In this document: one piece after another, positions 31,532-38,725 of the stretch
How the letters are laid out: every line of letters starts with the position of its first letter
Position numbering within the stretch: the stretch's first letter is position 1
NCBI GenBank assembly: GCA_019750465.1
Contig: JAIEOP010000254.1
Location: forward strand, 1 to 45,907
Direction: 5' to 3'
From: Acetobacteraceae bacterium
GTDB taxonomy: Bacteria; Pseudomonadota; Alphaproteobacteria; Acetobacterales; Acetobacteraceae
DNA: 45,907 nucleotides
The notes under the pieces: model-generated
Told to the model about the DNA's origin: nothing
What the model saw: the letters and a program-made list of their open reading frames with translations, nothing else
The model's database searches: none
Position numbers and translations under genes: made by a program

Positions 31532-32335
31532 ATGCTTCTCGCAGTCGATGCCGGCAACACCAACGTGGTCTTCGCGGTGCATGACGGCACGGAGTGGCGC
31601 GGCCGCTGGCGCGTCGCCACGCGCGACGACCGCACCTCGGACGAATACGCGGTGTGGCTGCTGGCGCTGCTGCAGCATGTCGGCCTGAAGCCCGCCGATA
31701 TCGACCACTGCGTGATCGGCACGGTTGTTCCCGCCGCGCTCTACAACCTGCGCCGCCTGTCGCGCGACTGGTTCAACGTGGAGCCGCTGGTCGCCCGCGC
31801 CACGGTGCACTGGGGGTTCGAGATCAAGGTGGAGCGGCCGCAGGAGGTGGGCGCCGACCGCCTGCTGAACGCGCTGGCCAGCCATACCCACTACAAGGGG
31901 CCGCTGGTGGTCATCGATTTCGGCACCGCCACCACCTTCGATGTGGTCGACAAGGACGGCTCCTACCTCGGCGGCGTCATCGCCCCCGGCATCAACCTCT
32001 CCATCGAGGCGCTGCACCGCGCCGCCGCGCGCCTGCCGCGGATCGGCATCGGCCGGCCGCAGGCGGTGATCGGCCGCGACACGGTCGCCGCCATGCAGTC
32101 CGGCGTCTACTGGGGCTATGTCGGGTTGATCGAGGGCATCGTCGGCCGCATCCGCGGCGAGTACGACGCGCCGCTGAAGGTGATCGCGACAGGCGGCCTG
32201 GCGCCGCTCTTTGCCGAGGGCACCACGGTGATCGAGCGGATCGACCAGGACATCACGCTCGAGGGCCTGCGCCTGTTGGCGGAGCGCAACCCCAGGCCCA
32301 TCTTGCAGAAGACTGGATCGCGCGACGCCGTCTGA
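31532..32335 (+). CDS. coaX: Type III pantothenate kinase
   Basis: 267 residues starting [14 protein letters not shown], 7 bp after birA. The ATP-binding motif DAGNTN is at 5-10; the pantothenate-site segment [10 protein letters not shown] and the second phosphate motif [12 protein letters not shown] follow, then [11 protein letters not shown]. The ASKHA-fold CoaX enzymes phosphorylate pantothenate in the first step of CoA synthesis, need a monovalent cation, and are not feedback-inhibited by CoA. Biotin attachment and CoA synthesis genes side by side hint at a shared link to acyl-CoA metabolism, which is inference. Length is typical. Confidence 0.96.
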   Translation: MLLAVDAGNTNVVFAVHDGTEWRGRWRVATRDDRTSDEYAVWLLALLQHVGLKPADIDHCVIGTVVPAALYNLRRLSRDWFNVEPLVARATVHWGFEIKVERPQEVGADRLLNALASHTHYKGPLVVIDFGTATTFDVVDKDGSYLGGVIAPGINLSIEALHRAAARLPRIGIGRPQAVIGRDTVAAMQSGVYWGYVGLIEGIVGRIRGEYDAPLKVIATGGLAPLFAEGTTVIERIDQDITLEGLRLLAERNPRPILQKTGSRDAV

Positions 32336-32407
32336 CCCGCCCGGTTCCCAGGTGGGGGCCGGGCCGGCGCCGCGTGCCCCGACGAGCGCCGGAAGGCCCC
32401 ATACCTG

Positions 32408-34096
32408 ATGAACGTGGACGCGTACGACCCAAGACAGCCCGGTGCCGGGGCGGAGGCGGACGACCTTGCCCTGATCCCGCTCGGCGGCACCGGCGAGATC
32501 GGCATGAACCTCAACGTCTACCGCTGCGACGGTGCGCTGCTGGCGGTGGATTGCGGCATCGGCTTCGGCGGGCCGGACAACCCGGAGGTGGACGTGATGG
32601 TCCCCGACCCGGCCTGGCTGGCGGAACGCCGGGACCGGCTGGTGGGGCTGATCGTCACCCACGCGCATGAGGACCATGTCGGCGCCGTGGCGCATCTCTG
32701 GCCGCAGCTGAAATGCCCGGTCTATGCCGGCCCCTTCGTCTCCGCCGTGCTGCGCCGGAAGCTCGGCGAGGCCGGGCTGCTCTCGCAGGTGACGCTGGTG
32801 ACGGTGCCGCTGCAGGGCCGGCTGCCGCTCGGCCCCTTCGACGTCGAGTTCCTGCGCGTCGCGCATTCGGTGCCGGAAGCCCAGGCGCTGGCGATCCGCA
32901 CGCGCCACGGCCTGGTGCTGCATACCGGCGACTGGAAGCTGGACCCCGACCCGCTGCTGGGCCCGCCGACCGACGAGGCTGCCTTCGCCCGCCTCGGGGA
33001 GGAGGGCGTGCTGGCCATGGTCTGCGACAGCACCAATGCGCTGGTCGAGGGGCATTCCGGCAGCGAGGGCGAGGTGCGGCGCAACCTGACGGCCATCATC
33101 CGCGGGCTCACGGGCCGTGTCGCCGTCAGCTGCTTCGCCACCAATATCGCGCGCGTCGAAAGCATCGCCCGCGCCGCCAAGGCCGCGGGGCGCGAGGTGG
33201 CGCTGTTCGGCCGGTCCCTGCGCAACGCCGATGCGGCGGCGCGCGAATGCGGCTACCTGAAGGGCGTCGATCCCTTCCTGTCCGAGGAGGAGGCCGGCTA
33301 CCTGCCGGACGACTCCCTGTTGCTGATCTGCACCGGCAGCCAGGGCGAGCCGCGCTCCGCCCTGTCCAAGATCGCCGCCGACACCCACCCGCAGATCGCG
33401 CTGGGAGAGGGGGACACGGTGATCTTCTCCTCCCGGATGATCCCGGGGAACGAGCGCAAGATCCTGCAGATCCAGGACCAGCTCGCGCGCCGCGGCTGCC
33501 GGATCATGACGGCCGACGACCACATGGTGCACGTCTCCGGCCATCCGGCGCGGGACGAGCTGAAGCGGCTCTATGCGCTGGTGAAGCCGACGCTCGCCGT
33601 GCCGGTGCATGGCGAGTGGCGGCACCTGAGCGAGCACGCGGCGCTGGCCAAGGCCTGCGGCGCCCGGCCGATCCTGATCGAGGATGGCGACGTGCTGCGC
33701 CTGGCGCCGGCGCCGGCGGAGGTGGTGGCCGGCGTGCCCACGGGGCGCCTCGCCCTCGATGAGGGGCGGCTGCTGCCGATGACGGGCGGCGTGCTCGCGG
33801 CGCGCAAGCGCATGCTGTTCAACGGCGTGATCATCGCCTCGCTGGCGGTGGACCGGGCCGGGCGGGTGCTGGGCGAACCCAAGGTCTCCGCACCCGGCCT
33901 GTTCGACGCCATGGAGGAGCAGGAGGCGCCGCTTCAGCTGGCGGCCGAGATCGCGCGCATGGTGGGCGACCTGCCCGGCGGCATCCGCCAGGAGGATGAC
34001 GCGCTGCGCGAGGCAACGCGCGCGGTGCTGCGCAAGGCGGTCGGGCGGCGCCTGCGCAAGCGCCCGACCGTCGAGGTCCACCTGCTGCGGGTCTAA
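32408..34096 (+). CDS. rnj: Ribonuclease J
   Basis: 562 residues. The metallo-beta-lactamase domain has the zinc motif THAHEDHVGA at 84-93, HTGDWKLD and, further on, HVSGHPARDELKRLYALVKP, which marks the beta-CASP insertion/C-terminal side. The N-terminus ALIPLGGTGEIGMNLNVY is characteristic of RNase J. These enzymes combine 5'-3' exonuclease and endonuclease activity on mRNA and rRNA precursors in the cytoplasm. Alphaproteobacteria usually carry a single RNase J together with RNase E. It lies 72 bp after coaX. Length agrees with the family (about 555). Confidence 0.95.
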   Translation: MNVDAYDPRQPGAGAEADDLALIPLGGTGEIGMNLNVYRCDGALLAVDCGIGFGGPDNPEVDVMVPDPAWLAERRDRLVGLIVTHAHEDHVGAVAHLWPQLKCPVYAGPFVSAVLRRKLGEAGLLSQVTLVTVPLQGRLPLGPFDVEFLRVAHSVPEAQALAIRTRHGLVLHTGDWKLDPDPLLGPPTDEAAFARLGEEGVLAMVCDSTNALVEGHSGSEGEVRRNLTAIIRGLTGRVAVSCFATNIARVESIARAAKAAGREVALFGRSLRNADAAARECGYLKGVDPFLSEEEAGYLPDDSLLLICTGSQGEPRSALSKIAADTHPQIALGEGDTVIFSSRMIPGNERKILQIQDQLARRGCRIMTADDHMVHVSGHPARDELKRLYALVKPTLAVPVHGEWRHLSEHAALAKACGARPILIEDGDVLRLAPAPAEVVAGVPTGRLALDEGRLLPMTGGVLAARKRMLFNGVIIASLAVDRAGRVLGEPKVSAPGLFDAMEEQEAPLQLAAEIARMVGDLPGGIRQEDDALREATRAVLRKAVGRRLRKRPTVEVHLLRV

Positions 34097-34269
34097 GCGC
34101 ATCTCTGGAGGTTTGCGCTCGAACAGGAACCTGGGCAGGCTTGCATGTCAGGAGCTTGAGCCGCACGACGTGCGGGCCAGGCTACGAAAGCCTGCTTGGC
34201 GCGGCTGCGCGTCGTCCACGGAACGGCGGTGAGGCTTGCCCGCGGCGGCGGTGCACGGCACAGGGTGGC

Positions 34270-34533
34270 ATGAGCTGGTTCACGGGCGTCATCGTCTATC
34301 TGCTGGTCTGGTGGACGGCGCTGTTCGCCGTGCTGCCCTTCGGCACCCGGCCCGACCCCGAGGCCGATCCCGTGGCCGGCGGCTGGCGCGGAGTGCCGGA
34401 GCGGCCCCTGTTGCTGCGCAAGGTGGTCGCGACGACGATCCTCGCCGGCGTGATCTGGATCGGGATCTATGCCCTGGTGGAGAGCGACTGGCTGAGCTTC
34501 CGATCCGGCTGGCTCGCTTTGCCGGAAAGGTAG
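34270..34533 (+). CDS. DUF1467 family small membrane protein
   Basis: 87 residues starting MSWFTGVIVYLLVWWTALF, with AGGGTGG shortly before the ATG. Two membrane spans are visible, about 3-24 and about 51-70. Between them is a short soluble loop with FGTRPDPEADPVAGGWRGVP, the recognisable core of the DUF1467 family. The function is unknown. In alphaproteobacteria this gene is regularly found between rnj and proS, as here. The upstream gap 34097-34269 (173 bp) holds nothing I recognise. Upstream in-frame codons lack membrane-protein character, so the shorter start is preferred. Confidence 0.85.
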   Translation: MSWFTGVIVYLLVWWTALFAVLPFGTRPDPEADPVAGGWRGVPERPLLLRKVVATTILAGVIWIGIYALVESDWLSFRSGWLALPER

Positions 34534-34626
34534 GCAGAACTACCGCGTTCGGGCAGAGGTCGCCTGCATCGGCGTCAAAGGCGGCATGGGCGATGAAAAT
34601 TCAGGCTTCCGTGGCGGACGAATCCG

Positions 34627-34655
34627 TTGTCCTCGCCAAGGGCCTGGGTCAGGAT
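34627..34655 (+). promoter_or_regulatory. Possible promoter of the small RNA upstream of proS
   Basis: TTGTCC (34627-34632), 17 bp, CAGGAT (34650-34655). The hexamers are modest, but the predicted start (about 34661-34662) falls exactly where the first RNA hairpin begins. Confidence 0.35.
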
Positions 34656-34660
34656 GGTCG

Positions 34661-34746
34661 CAGGAAGAGGGTTGGTCCTCTTCCTGCCGTGTGACTGGCG
34701 TTTCCTCCCTAAACTCGGGCCGCGCTTCTGGCGCGGCCCATTTTTT
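34661..34746 (+). ncRNA. Candidate trans-acting small RNA with exposed anti-Shine-Dalgarno motif
   Basis: An 86-nt unit with three parts. The first is a perfect 10-bp hairpin, CAGGAAGAGG (34661-34670) with CCTCTTCCTG (34677-34686) around a GTTGGT loop. The second is an unpaired linker holding TTTCCTCCCT (34701-34710), complementary to Shine-Dalgarno sequences. The third is a strong intrinsic terminator (34717-34746). The layout resembles alphaproteobacterial small RNAs of the ar14/mmgR (suhB) and CCUCCUCCC-motif groups. It could alternatively be a leader attenuator of proS, which starts 90 bp downstream. Confidence 0.5.
34717..34746 (+). terminator. Strong intrinsic terminator upstream of proS
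   Basis: GGGCCGCGC (34717-34725) and GCGCGGCCC (34731-34739) form a perfect 9-bp stem with a TTCTG loop, followed by A and six T residues (34741-34746). It is the best terminator in the window, and it lies 184 bp after the DUF1467 stop, too far to be simply that gene's end. Confidence 0.88.
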
Positions 34747-34836
34747 GATGGCTTGCGCACGGCGCGGCCCGCCCTGGCGGATCGTGCGCGCCGCCCGTAA
34801 GGTCCGCGCCCTCCCCTGACTCCAGGAGCCGCCGCC

Positions 34837-36144
34837 TTGCGCCTGTCACGCGCCTTCCTGCCGACGCTGAAAGAGACGCCCGCCGAGGCGCAGGTCGTCT
34901 CGCACCGCCTGATGCTGCGGGCCGGGATGATCCGGCAGACCAGCGCCGGCATCTATGCCTGGCTGCCGCTGGGCTGGCGCGCGCTGCAGCGGGTGGAGCA
35001 GATCGTCCGCGAGGAGCAGGACGCCGCCGGGGCGCAGGAAATCCTGATGCCCACCATCCAGACCGCCGACCTCTGGCGCACCTCCGGCCGCTACGACGCC
35101 TACGGGCCGGAGATGCTGCGCCTGAAGGACCGGCACGAGCGGGAGATGCTGTACGGGCCCACCAACGAGGAAATGGTCACCGACATCTTCCGCAGCTATG
35201 CGAAGAGCTACCGCGACCTGCCGCGCAACCTCTATCACATCCAATGGAAGTTCAGGGACGAGGTGCGGCCGCGCTTCGGCGTGATGCGCGGGCGCGAGTT
35301 CCTGATGAAGGACGCCTACAGCTTCGACCTGGACGCCGTCGGAGCAAAGGAAAGCTATGCAGCTATGTTCATGGCGTATCTTCGGACATTCGCGCGCATG
35401 GATCTAAAGGCCGTTCCAATGCGGGCTGATACAGGTCCAATTGGCGGCAATCTGAGTCACGAGTTCGTCGTGCTCGCCGAGACGGGTGAGAGCCAAGTCT
35501 ATCTCGATCGAGATATTCTGGATTGGAATCCGCTCGCAGCGACAATGCGGCCGCAGGCAAGTATGCAGCACTTTCAGTCGTACTACGCCGCAACTGAAGA
35601 AATGCACGACGAGAAGGCTTGGCAAATGGTTCCGCAGGAGCGCAGGTTGATTGCTCGCGGGATCGAAGTCGGCCACATCTTCTATTTCGGTACGAAGTAC
35701 AGTGCGGCCATGGGGTTGCAGGTCAGCAGTCCCGACGGCAGGATGGTGACGCCCGAGATGGGCAGCTACGGCATCGGCGTCTCGCGTCTGGTTGGCGCGC
35801 TGATCGAGGCGAACCACGACGAGGCCGGCATCAAGTGGCCGGATGCGGTAGCCCCGTTTACCGCAACGGTGATCAACCTCAAGGTCGGCAACGCGACGAC
35901 AGATGCTGTATCAGAACAAATCTATGCTGCGCTCACGCCGAATGCAGTCTATGACGACCGCGACGATCGTGCCGGAGTGAAGTTCGCTGATGCCGACCTG
36001 ATGGGCTTTCCTTGGCAGGTCATCATCGGCCCGCGCGGTGCGGCCGCGGGAAAGGTGGAGCTGAAGCGTCGCGCCACTGACGAGAGGTGGGAACTCTCGC
36101 CCGAGGAAGCAATCGGCCACATCTTTGCATCACCGCTTGTCTGA
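34837..36144 (+). CDS. proS: Prolyl-tRNA synthetase (short alphaproteobacterial type)
   Basis: 435 residues from a TTG start; AGGAG lies about 8 bp upstream, and the sequence [18 protein letters not shown] is the expected N-terminus. Class II motifs are visible: motif 1 near [23 protein letters not shown], motif 2 in [31 protein letters not shown] (landmarks [10 protein letters not shown] and FLMKDAYSF), and motif 3 in [13 protein letters not shown]. The usual bacterial editing insertion is absent, as in the short alphaproteobacterial/mitochondrial class. A C-terminal anticodon-binding domain ends the protein. The gene is compositionally split: bases 34921-35100 contain 131/180 G+C, while 35401-35640 contain 132/240, with the drop beginning near 35341. 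This suggests gene conversion from a lower-GC donor without loss of frame. Confidence 0.95.
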   Translation: MRLSRAFLPTLKETPAEAQVVSHRLMLRAGMIRQTSAGIYAWLPLGWRALQRVEQIVREEQDAAGAQEILMPTIQTADLWRTSGRYDAYGPEMLRLKDRHEREMLYGPTNEEMVTDIFRSYAKSYRDLPRNLYHIQWKFRDEVRPRFGVMRGREFLMKDAYSFDLDAVGAKESYAAMFMAYLRTFARMDLKAVPMRADTGPIGGNLSHEFVVLAETGESQVYLDRDILDWNPLAATMRPQASMQHFQSYYAATEEMHDEKAWQMVPQERRLIARGIEVGHIFYFGTKYSAAMGLQVSSPDGRMVTPEMGSYGIGVSRLVGALIEANHDEAGIKWPDAVAPFTATVINLKVGNATTDAVSEQIYAALTPNAVYDDRDDRAGVKFADADLMGFPWQVIIGPRGAAAGKVELKRRATDERWELSPEEAIGHIFASPLV

Positions 36145-36152
36145 AGCACTCA

Positions 36153-37409
36153 GTGTTCACCCCCTTCGAACGCGCCGTCGCGTTCCGCTACCTGCGGTCG
36201 CGCAAGGGCGAGCGCTTCGTCTCGGTCATCGCGATCTTCTCGCTGGTGGGCATCGCCCTCGGCGTCGCCACGCTGATCATCGTGATGAGCGTGATGAACG
36301 GCTTCCGCCAGGAACTGCTCGGCCGCATCCTAGGCCTGAACGGCCATATGGGCGTCTTCGCCGCGGATGGCGGACCGATGAAGGATTTCGACGAGGTCAC
36401 GCGCATCATCCGCGGCCTGCCCAACGTGGTCGAGGCGACGCCCATCGTCGAGGGCCAGGTGCTGCTGACCAGCGAGGGGGGCGGCGCCTCCGGCGGCCTC
36501 GCCCGCGGCATCCGGCCCGAGGATCTGCGCGCGCGCGCCATCATCGCCGACAACATCCGGCGCGGCAGCCTGGAGGAATTCGAGGGCGAGGATTCGGTGG
36601 TGATCGGCACCGGCCTCGCCAACCGGCTGCGCGTGATGGTGGGAGACCGCATCAGCCTGGTTTCGCCACAGGGCCGCGCAACGGTCTTCGGCACGGTCCC
36701 GCGCGTGCGCGCCTATCGCGTGGCGGCGCTGTTCAACGTGGGGATGAACGAATACGACAGCACCTTCGTGTTCATGCCCCTGGCGGCGGCGCAGATCTAC
36801 TTCCAGATCCCCGATGCGGCGACCCAGGTCGAGGTCTTCGTCCGCGACCCGACCCGCGTGCGTGCGGTGAACGCCGAGATCCGCCGCGCCCTGGCCGATG
36901 TCCGGCCCGTGCGCATCGTCGACTGGCAGGACGCCAACAGCAGCTTCTTCAACGCGGTGCAGGTCGAGCGGAACGTCATGTTCCTGATCCTGACGCTGAT
37001 CATCATCGTCGCCGCCTTCAACATCATCTCCTCGCTGATCATGCTGGTGAAGGACAAGGGGCGGGACATCGCCATCCTGCGCACCATGGGGGCGACGCGC
37101 GGCGCGATCCTGCGCATCTTCCTGCTCTGCGGCGCCTCCGTCGGCGTGCTGGGCACGGCGGTCGGCTTCGCGCTGGGCATGCTGTTCTGCGTGAACATCG
37201 AGGGCATCCGCCAGGCCCTGCAGGCGCTGACGGGGACGGAGCTGTTCAGCCCCGAGGTCTATTTCCTGTCGCAGCTGCCGGCGGTGGTGGATCCGAACGA
37301 GGTCGCGCAGGTGGTGGCGATGGGGCTGGTGCTGTCGCTGCTGGCGACGATCTACCCCTCCTGGCGCGCGGCGCGCCTCGATCCGGTGGAGGCGCTCAGG
37401 AATGAGTGA
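36153..37409 (+). CDS. lolE: Lipoprotein-releasing ABC transporter permease, LolC/LolE type
   Basis: 418 residues from a GTG 8 bp after proS; the Shine-Dalgarno is weak, but [20 protein letters not shown] is the typical N-terminus. The family start [30 protein letters not shown] holds span 1 (about 22-46). A large periplasmic domain follows, then three C-terminal spans in the FtsX/MacB fold ([21 protein letters not shown] onward), and [19 protein letters not shown] at the end. With LolD it extracts lipoproteins from the inner membrane for delivery to LolA. Only one permease gene is present, so it probably acts as a homodimer, as in many alphaproteobacteria. It overlaps lolD by 8 bp. Confidence 0.93.
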   Translation: MFTPFERAVAFRYLRSRKGERFVSVIAIFSLVGIALGVATLIIVMSVMNGFRQELLGRILGLNGHMGVFAADGGPMKDFDEVTRIIRGLPNVVEATPIVEGQVLLTSEGGGASGGLARGIRPEDLRARAIIADNIRRGSLEEFEGEDSVVIGTGLANRLRVMVGDRISLVSPQGRATVFGTVPRVRAYRVAALFNVGMNEYDSTFVFMPLAAAQIYFQIPDAATQVEVFVRDPTRVRAVNAEIRRALADVRPVRIVDWQDANSSFFNAVQVERNVMFLILTLIIIVAAFNIISSLIMLVKDKGRDIAILRTMGATRGAILRIFLLCGASVGVLGTAVGFALGMLFCVNIEGIRQALQALTGTELFSPEVYFLSQLPAVVDPNEVAQVVAMGLVLSLLATIYPSWRAARLDPVEALRNE

Positions 37410-38097
37410 CGCGAGCGGCGTTCCGCCCCTGCGCCTGGCGGGCGTCGAGCGCCGCTACCGCACCGAGGCCGGCGAACTGCCCGTGCTCACCGGCGCCGAC
37501 CTGGTGCTGAATGCCGGCGAGATCGTCGCCCTCGTCGCGCCCTCCGGCACCGGGAAGTCCACCCTGCTGCACCTGGCCGGCCTGCTGGAACGCCCCGATG
37601 GCGGCGAGGTCTTCGTCGAGGGCCGCGCCGCCGGCACGCTCTCCGACGACCAGCGCACCGCGATCCGCCGCGGCACCATCGGCTTCGTCTATCAGTTCCA
37701 CCACCTGCTGCCCGAGTTCACCGCGCTGGAGAACGTTACCCTGCCGCAGATGGCCGCCGCCACCCCGCGCGCCGCGGCCGAGGCGCGTGCGCGCGAGCTG
37801 CTGGCGGCCTTCGGCTTGGCCGGGCGCGAGTCGCACCGGCCCGGCAAGCTCTCCGGCGGCGAGCAGCAGCGCGTGGCGATCGCGCGGGCACTCGCCAATC
37901 GCCCGCGCATCCTGCTGGCCGACGAGCCCACGGGGAATCTCGATGTCGGCACCTCCGACCGCGTCTTCGCGGAGCTGCTGGAGGCGGTGCGCGGCCAGGG
38001 GGTCGCCGCGCTGATCGCCACCCACAACCCGGCGCTGGCGGCCCGCATGGACCGGGTGGTGACGCTGCGCGACGGCAAGGTGGAACCGGCGGGCTGA
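37402..38097 (+). CDS. lolD: Lipoprotein-releasing system ATP-binding protein LolD
   Basis: 231 residues, start overlapping lolE by 8 bp. ABC ATPase motifs are complete: Walker [10 protein letters not shown] at 46-54, Q-loop Gln98 in [16 protein letters not shown], signature LSGGEQQR at 150-157, Walker B ILLADEP at 170-176 and the switch His in IATHNPALA. The LolD-type stretch [14 protein letters not shown] contacts the permease coupling helix. It powers lipoprotein release at the cytoplasmic face of the inner membrane. Walker A begins with Ala instead of the usual Gly, a mild variant. MacB and FtsE are related, but the neighbour fixes the assignment. Confidence 0.94.
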   Translation: MSDASGVPPLRLAGVERRYRTEAGELPVLTGADLVLNAGEIVALVAPSGTGKSTLLHLAGLLERPDGGEVFVEGRAAGTLSDDQRTAIRRGTIGFVYQFHHLLPEFTALENVTLPQMAAATPRAAAEARARELLAAFGLAGRESHRPGKLSGGEQQRVAIARALANRPRILLADEPTGNLDVGTSDRVFAELLEAVRGQGVAALIATHNPALAARMDRVVTLRDGKVEPAG

Positions 38098-38148
38098 CCT
38101 CACCCGCCAGCCGGGCGGGACCGCGCGACCCGGCCGGGCGCGCCGCCG

Positions 38149-38568
38149 CTATTCCCCGGCCAGGACTGCGTCCCGGCGCGGCGCCGCGCCGACGGGCGCG
38201 CGCAGGCCCAGCATGACCAGCCGCGCCAGGAACAGCAGCGCGCCGGCGAACCACACCAGCGCCGCCGCGATGGCGACGGCCGGGGCCCCGCGGCTGATCG
38301 CCAGCCAGATCCCGAAGGGAAAGACGGCGGCCGATCCGGCGGAGAGGCAGAACTGCGCAAGGGCCGGCCCGCGCCGCTCCGAGAGTTCCGGAAAGCCGCG
38401 GTAGGTCAGCCCCATCAGCGCCAGCGAGGCCCAGCCAACCAGGTTCAGGTGGACGTGCACGGGCGCCAGGTGGAAATCGTGCCTGATCCCCATGACCAGG
38501 CCCAAGGCAACGCCGCCCACCAGGCAGGCGGCGGCCGCGGTCAGGAACCAGAGGGGCAGCTTCGGCAT
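38149..38568 (-). CDS. Small four-span membrane protein resembling a heme-copper oxidase subunit I fragment
   Basis: 139 residues starting MPKLPLWFLTAAAACLVGG, with GGAGCG upstream of the ATG. Four membrane spans lie at about 5-27, 38-57, 70-92 and 97-121. After span 1 comes a histidine cluster (His30, His33, His38, His40) leading into HVHLNLVGWASLALMGLTYR, a pattern like the low-spin-heme helix of NorB/cbb3-type subunit I. It lacks the other metal ligands of a full oxidase, so it cannot be one by itself. Such short proteins are often listed as cytochrome-oxidase-like with unknown function. It is convergent with lolD and divergent from dnaE. A heme- or metal-binding role is inference. Confidence 0.75.
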   Translation of the reverse strand: MPKLPLWFLTAAAACLVGGVALGLVMGIRHDFHLAPVHVHLNLVGWASLALMGLTYRGFPELSERRGPALAQFCLSAGSAAVFPFGIWLAISRGAPAVAIAAALVWFAGALLFLARLVMLGLRAPVGAAPRRDAVLAGE

Positions 38569-38696
38569 CGGCTCGCTCCAGATGGGGTCTCGATCCGGGG
38601 GCAGGCTGGAGCGGCCGCATTGCACCGCGATGTCGCGGCGCTGCGGAAGGGGTTTCGTGTGTTGCGCCGCAGGAGCGGCCGACCAGGGCAGGCATG

Positions 38697-38712
38697 CTAC
38701 AGTGCCGCACTG
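38697..38712 (+). promoter_or_regulatory. CTACAGT element and short palindrome before dnaE
   Basis: CTACAG (38697-38702) overlaps the inverted repeat CAGTG-CCG-CACTG (38700-38712). It lies 24 bp before the dnaE start codon. No good -35 is seen at 16-18 bp. The same CTACAGT string precedes clpX and the HU gene. Confidence 0.25.
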
Positions 38713-38725
38713 CCGGGAGTCGCGC

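Noticed and set aside
34534-34836. T-box or amino-acid attenuator for proS
   Set aside because: No T-box specifier/antiterminator signature and no proline-rich leader peptide are seen. The small-RNA reading explains the hairpins better, though attenuation stays possible.
36153-38097. A missing second permease gene (LolC) as a deletion
   Set aside because: A single permease with LolD is the usual alphaproteobacterial arrangement, and lolE and lolD overlap by 8 bp, leaving no room for a lost gene.
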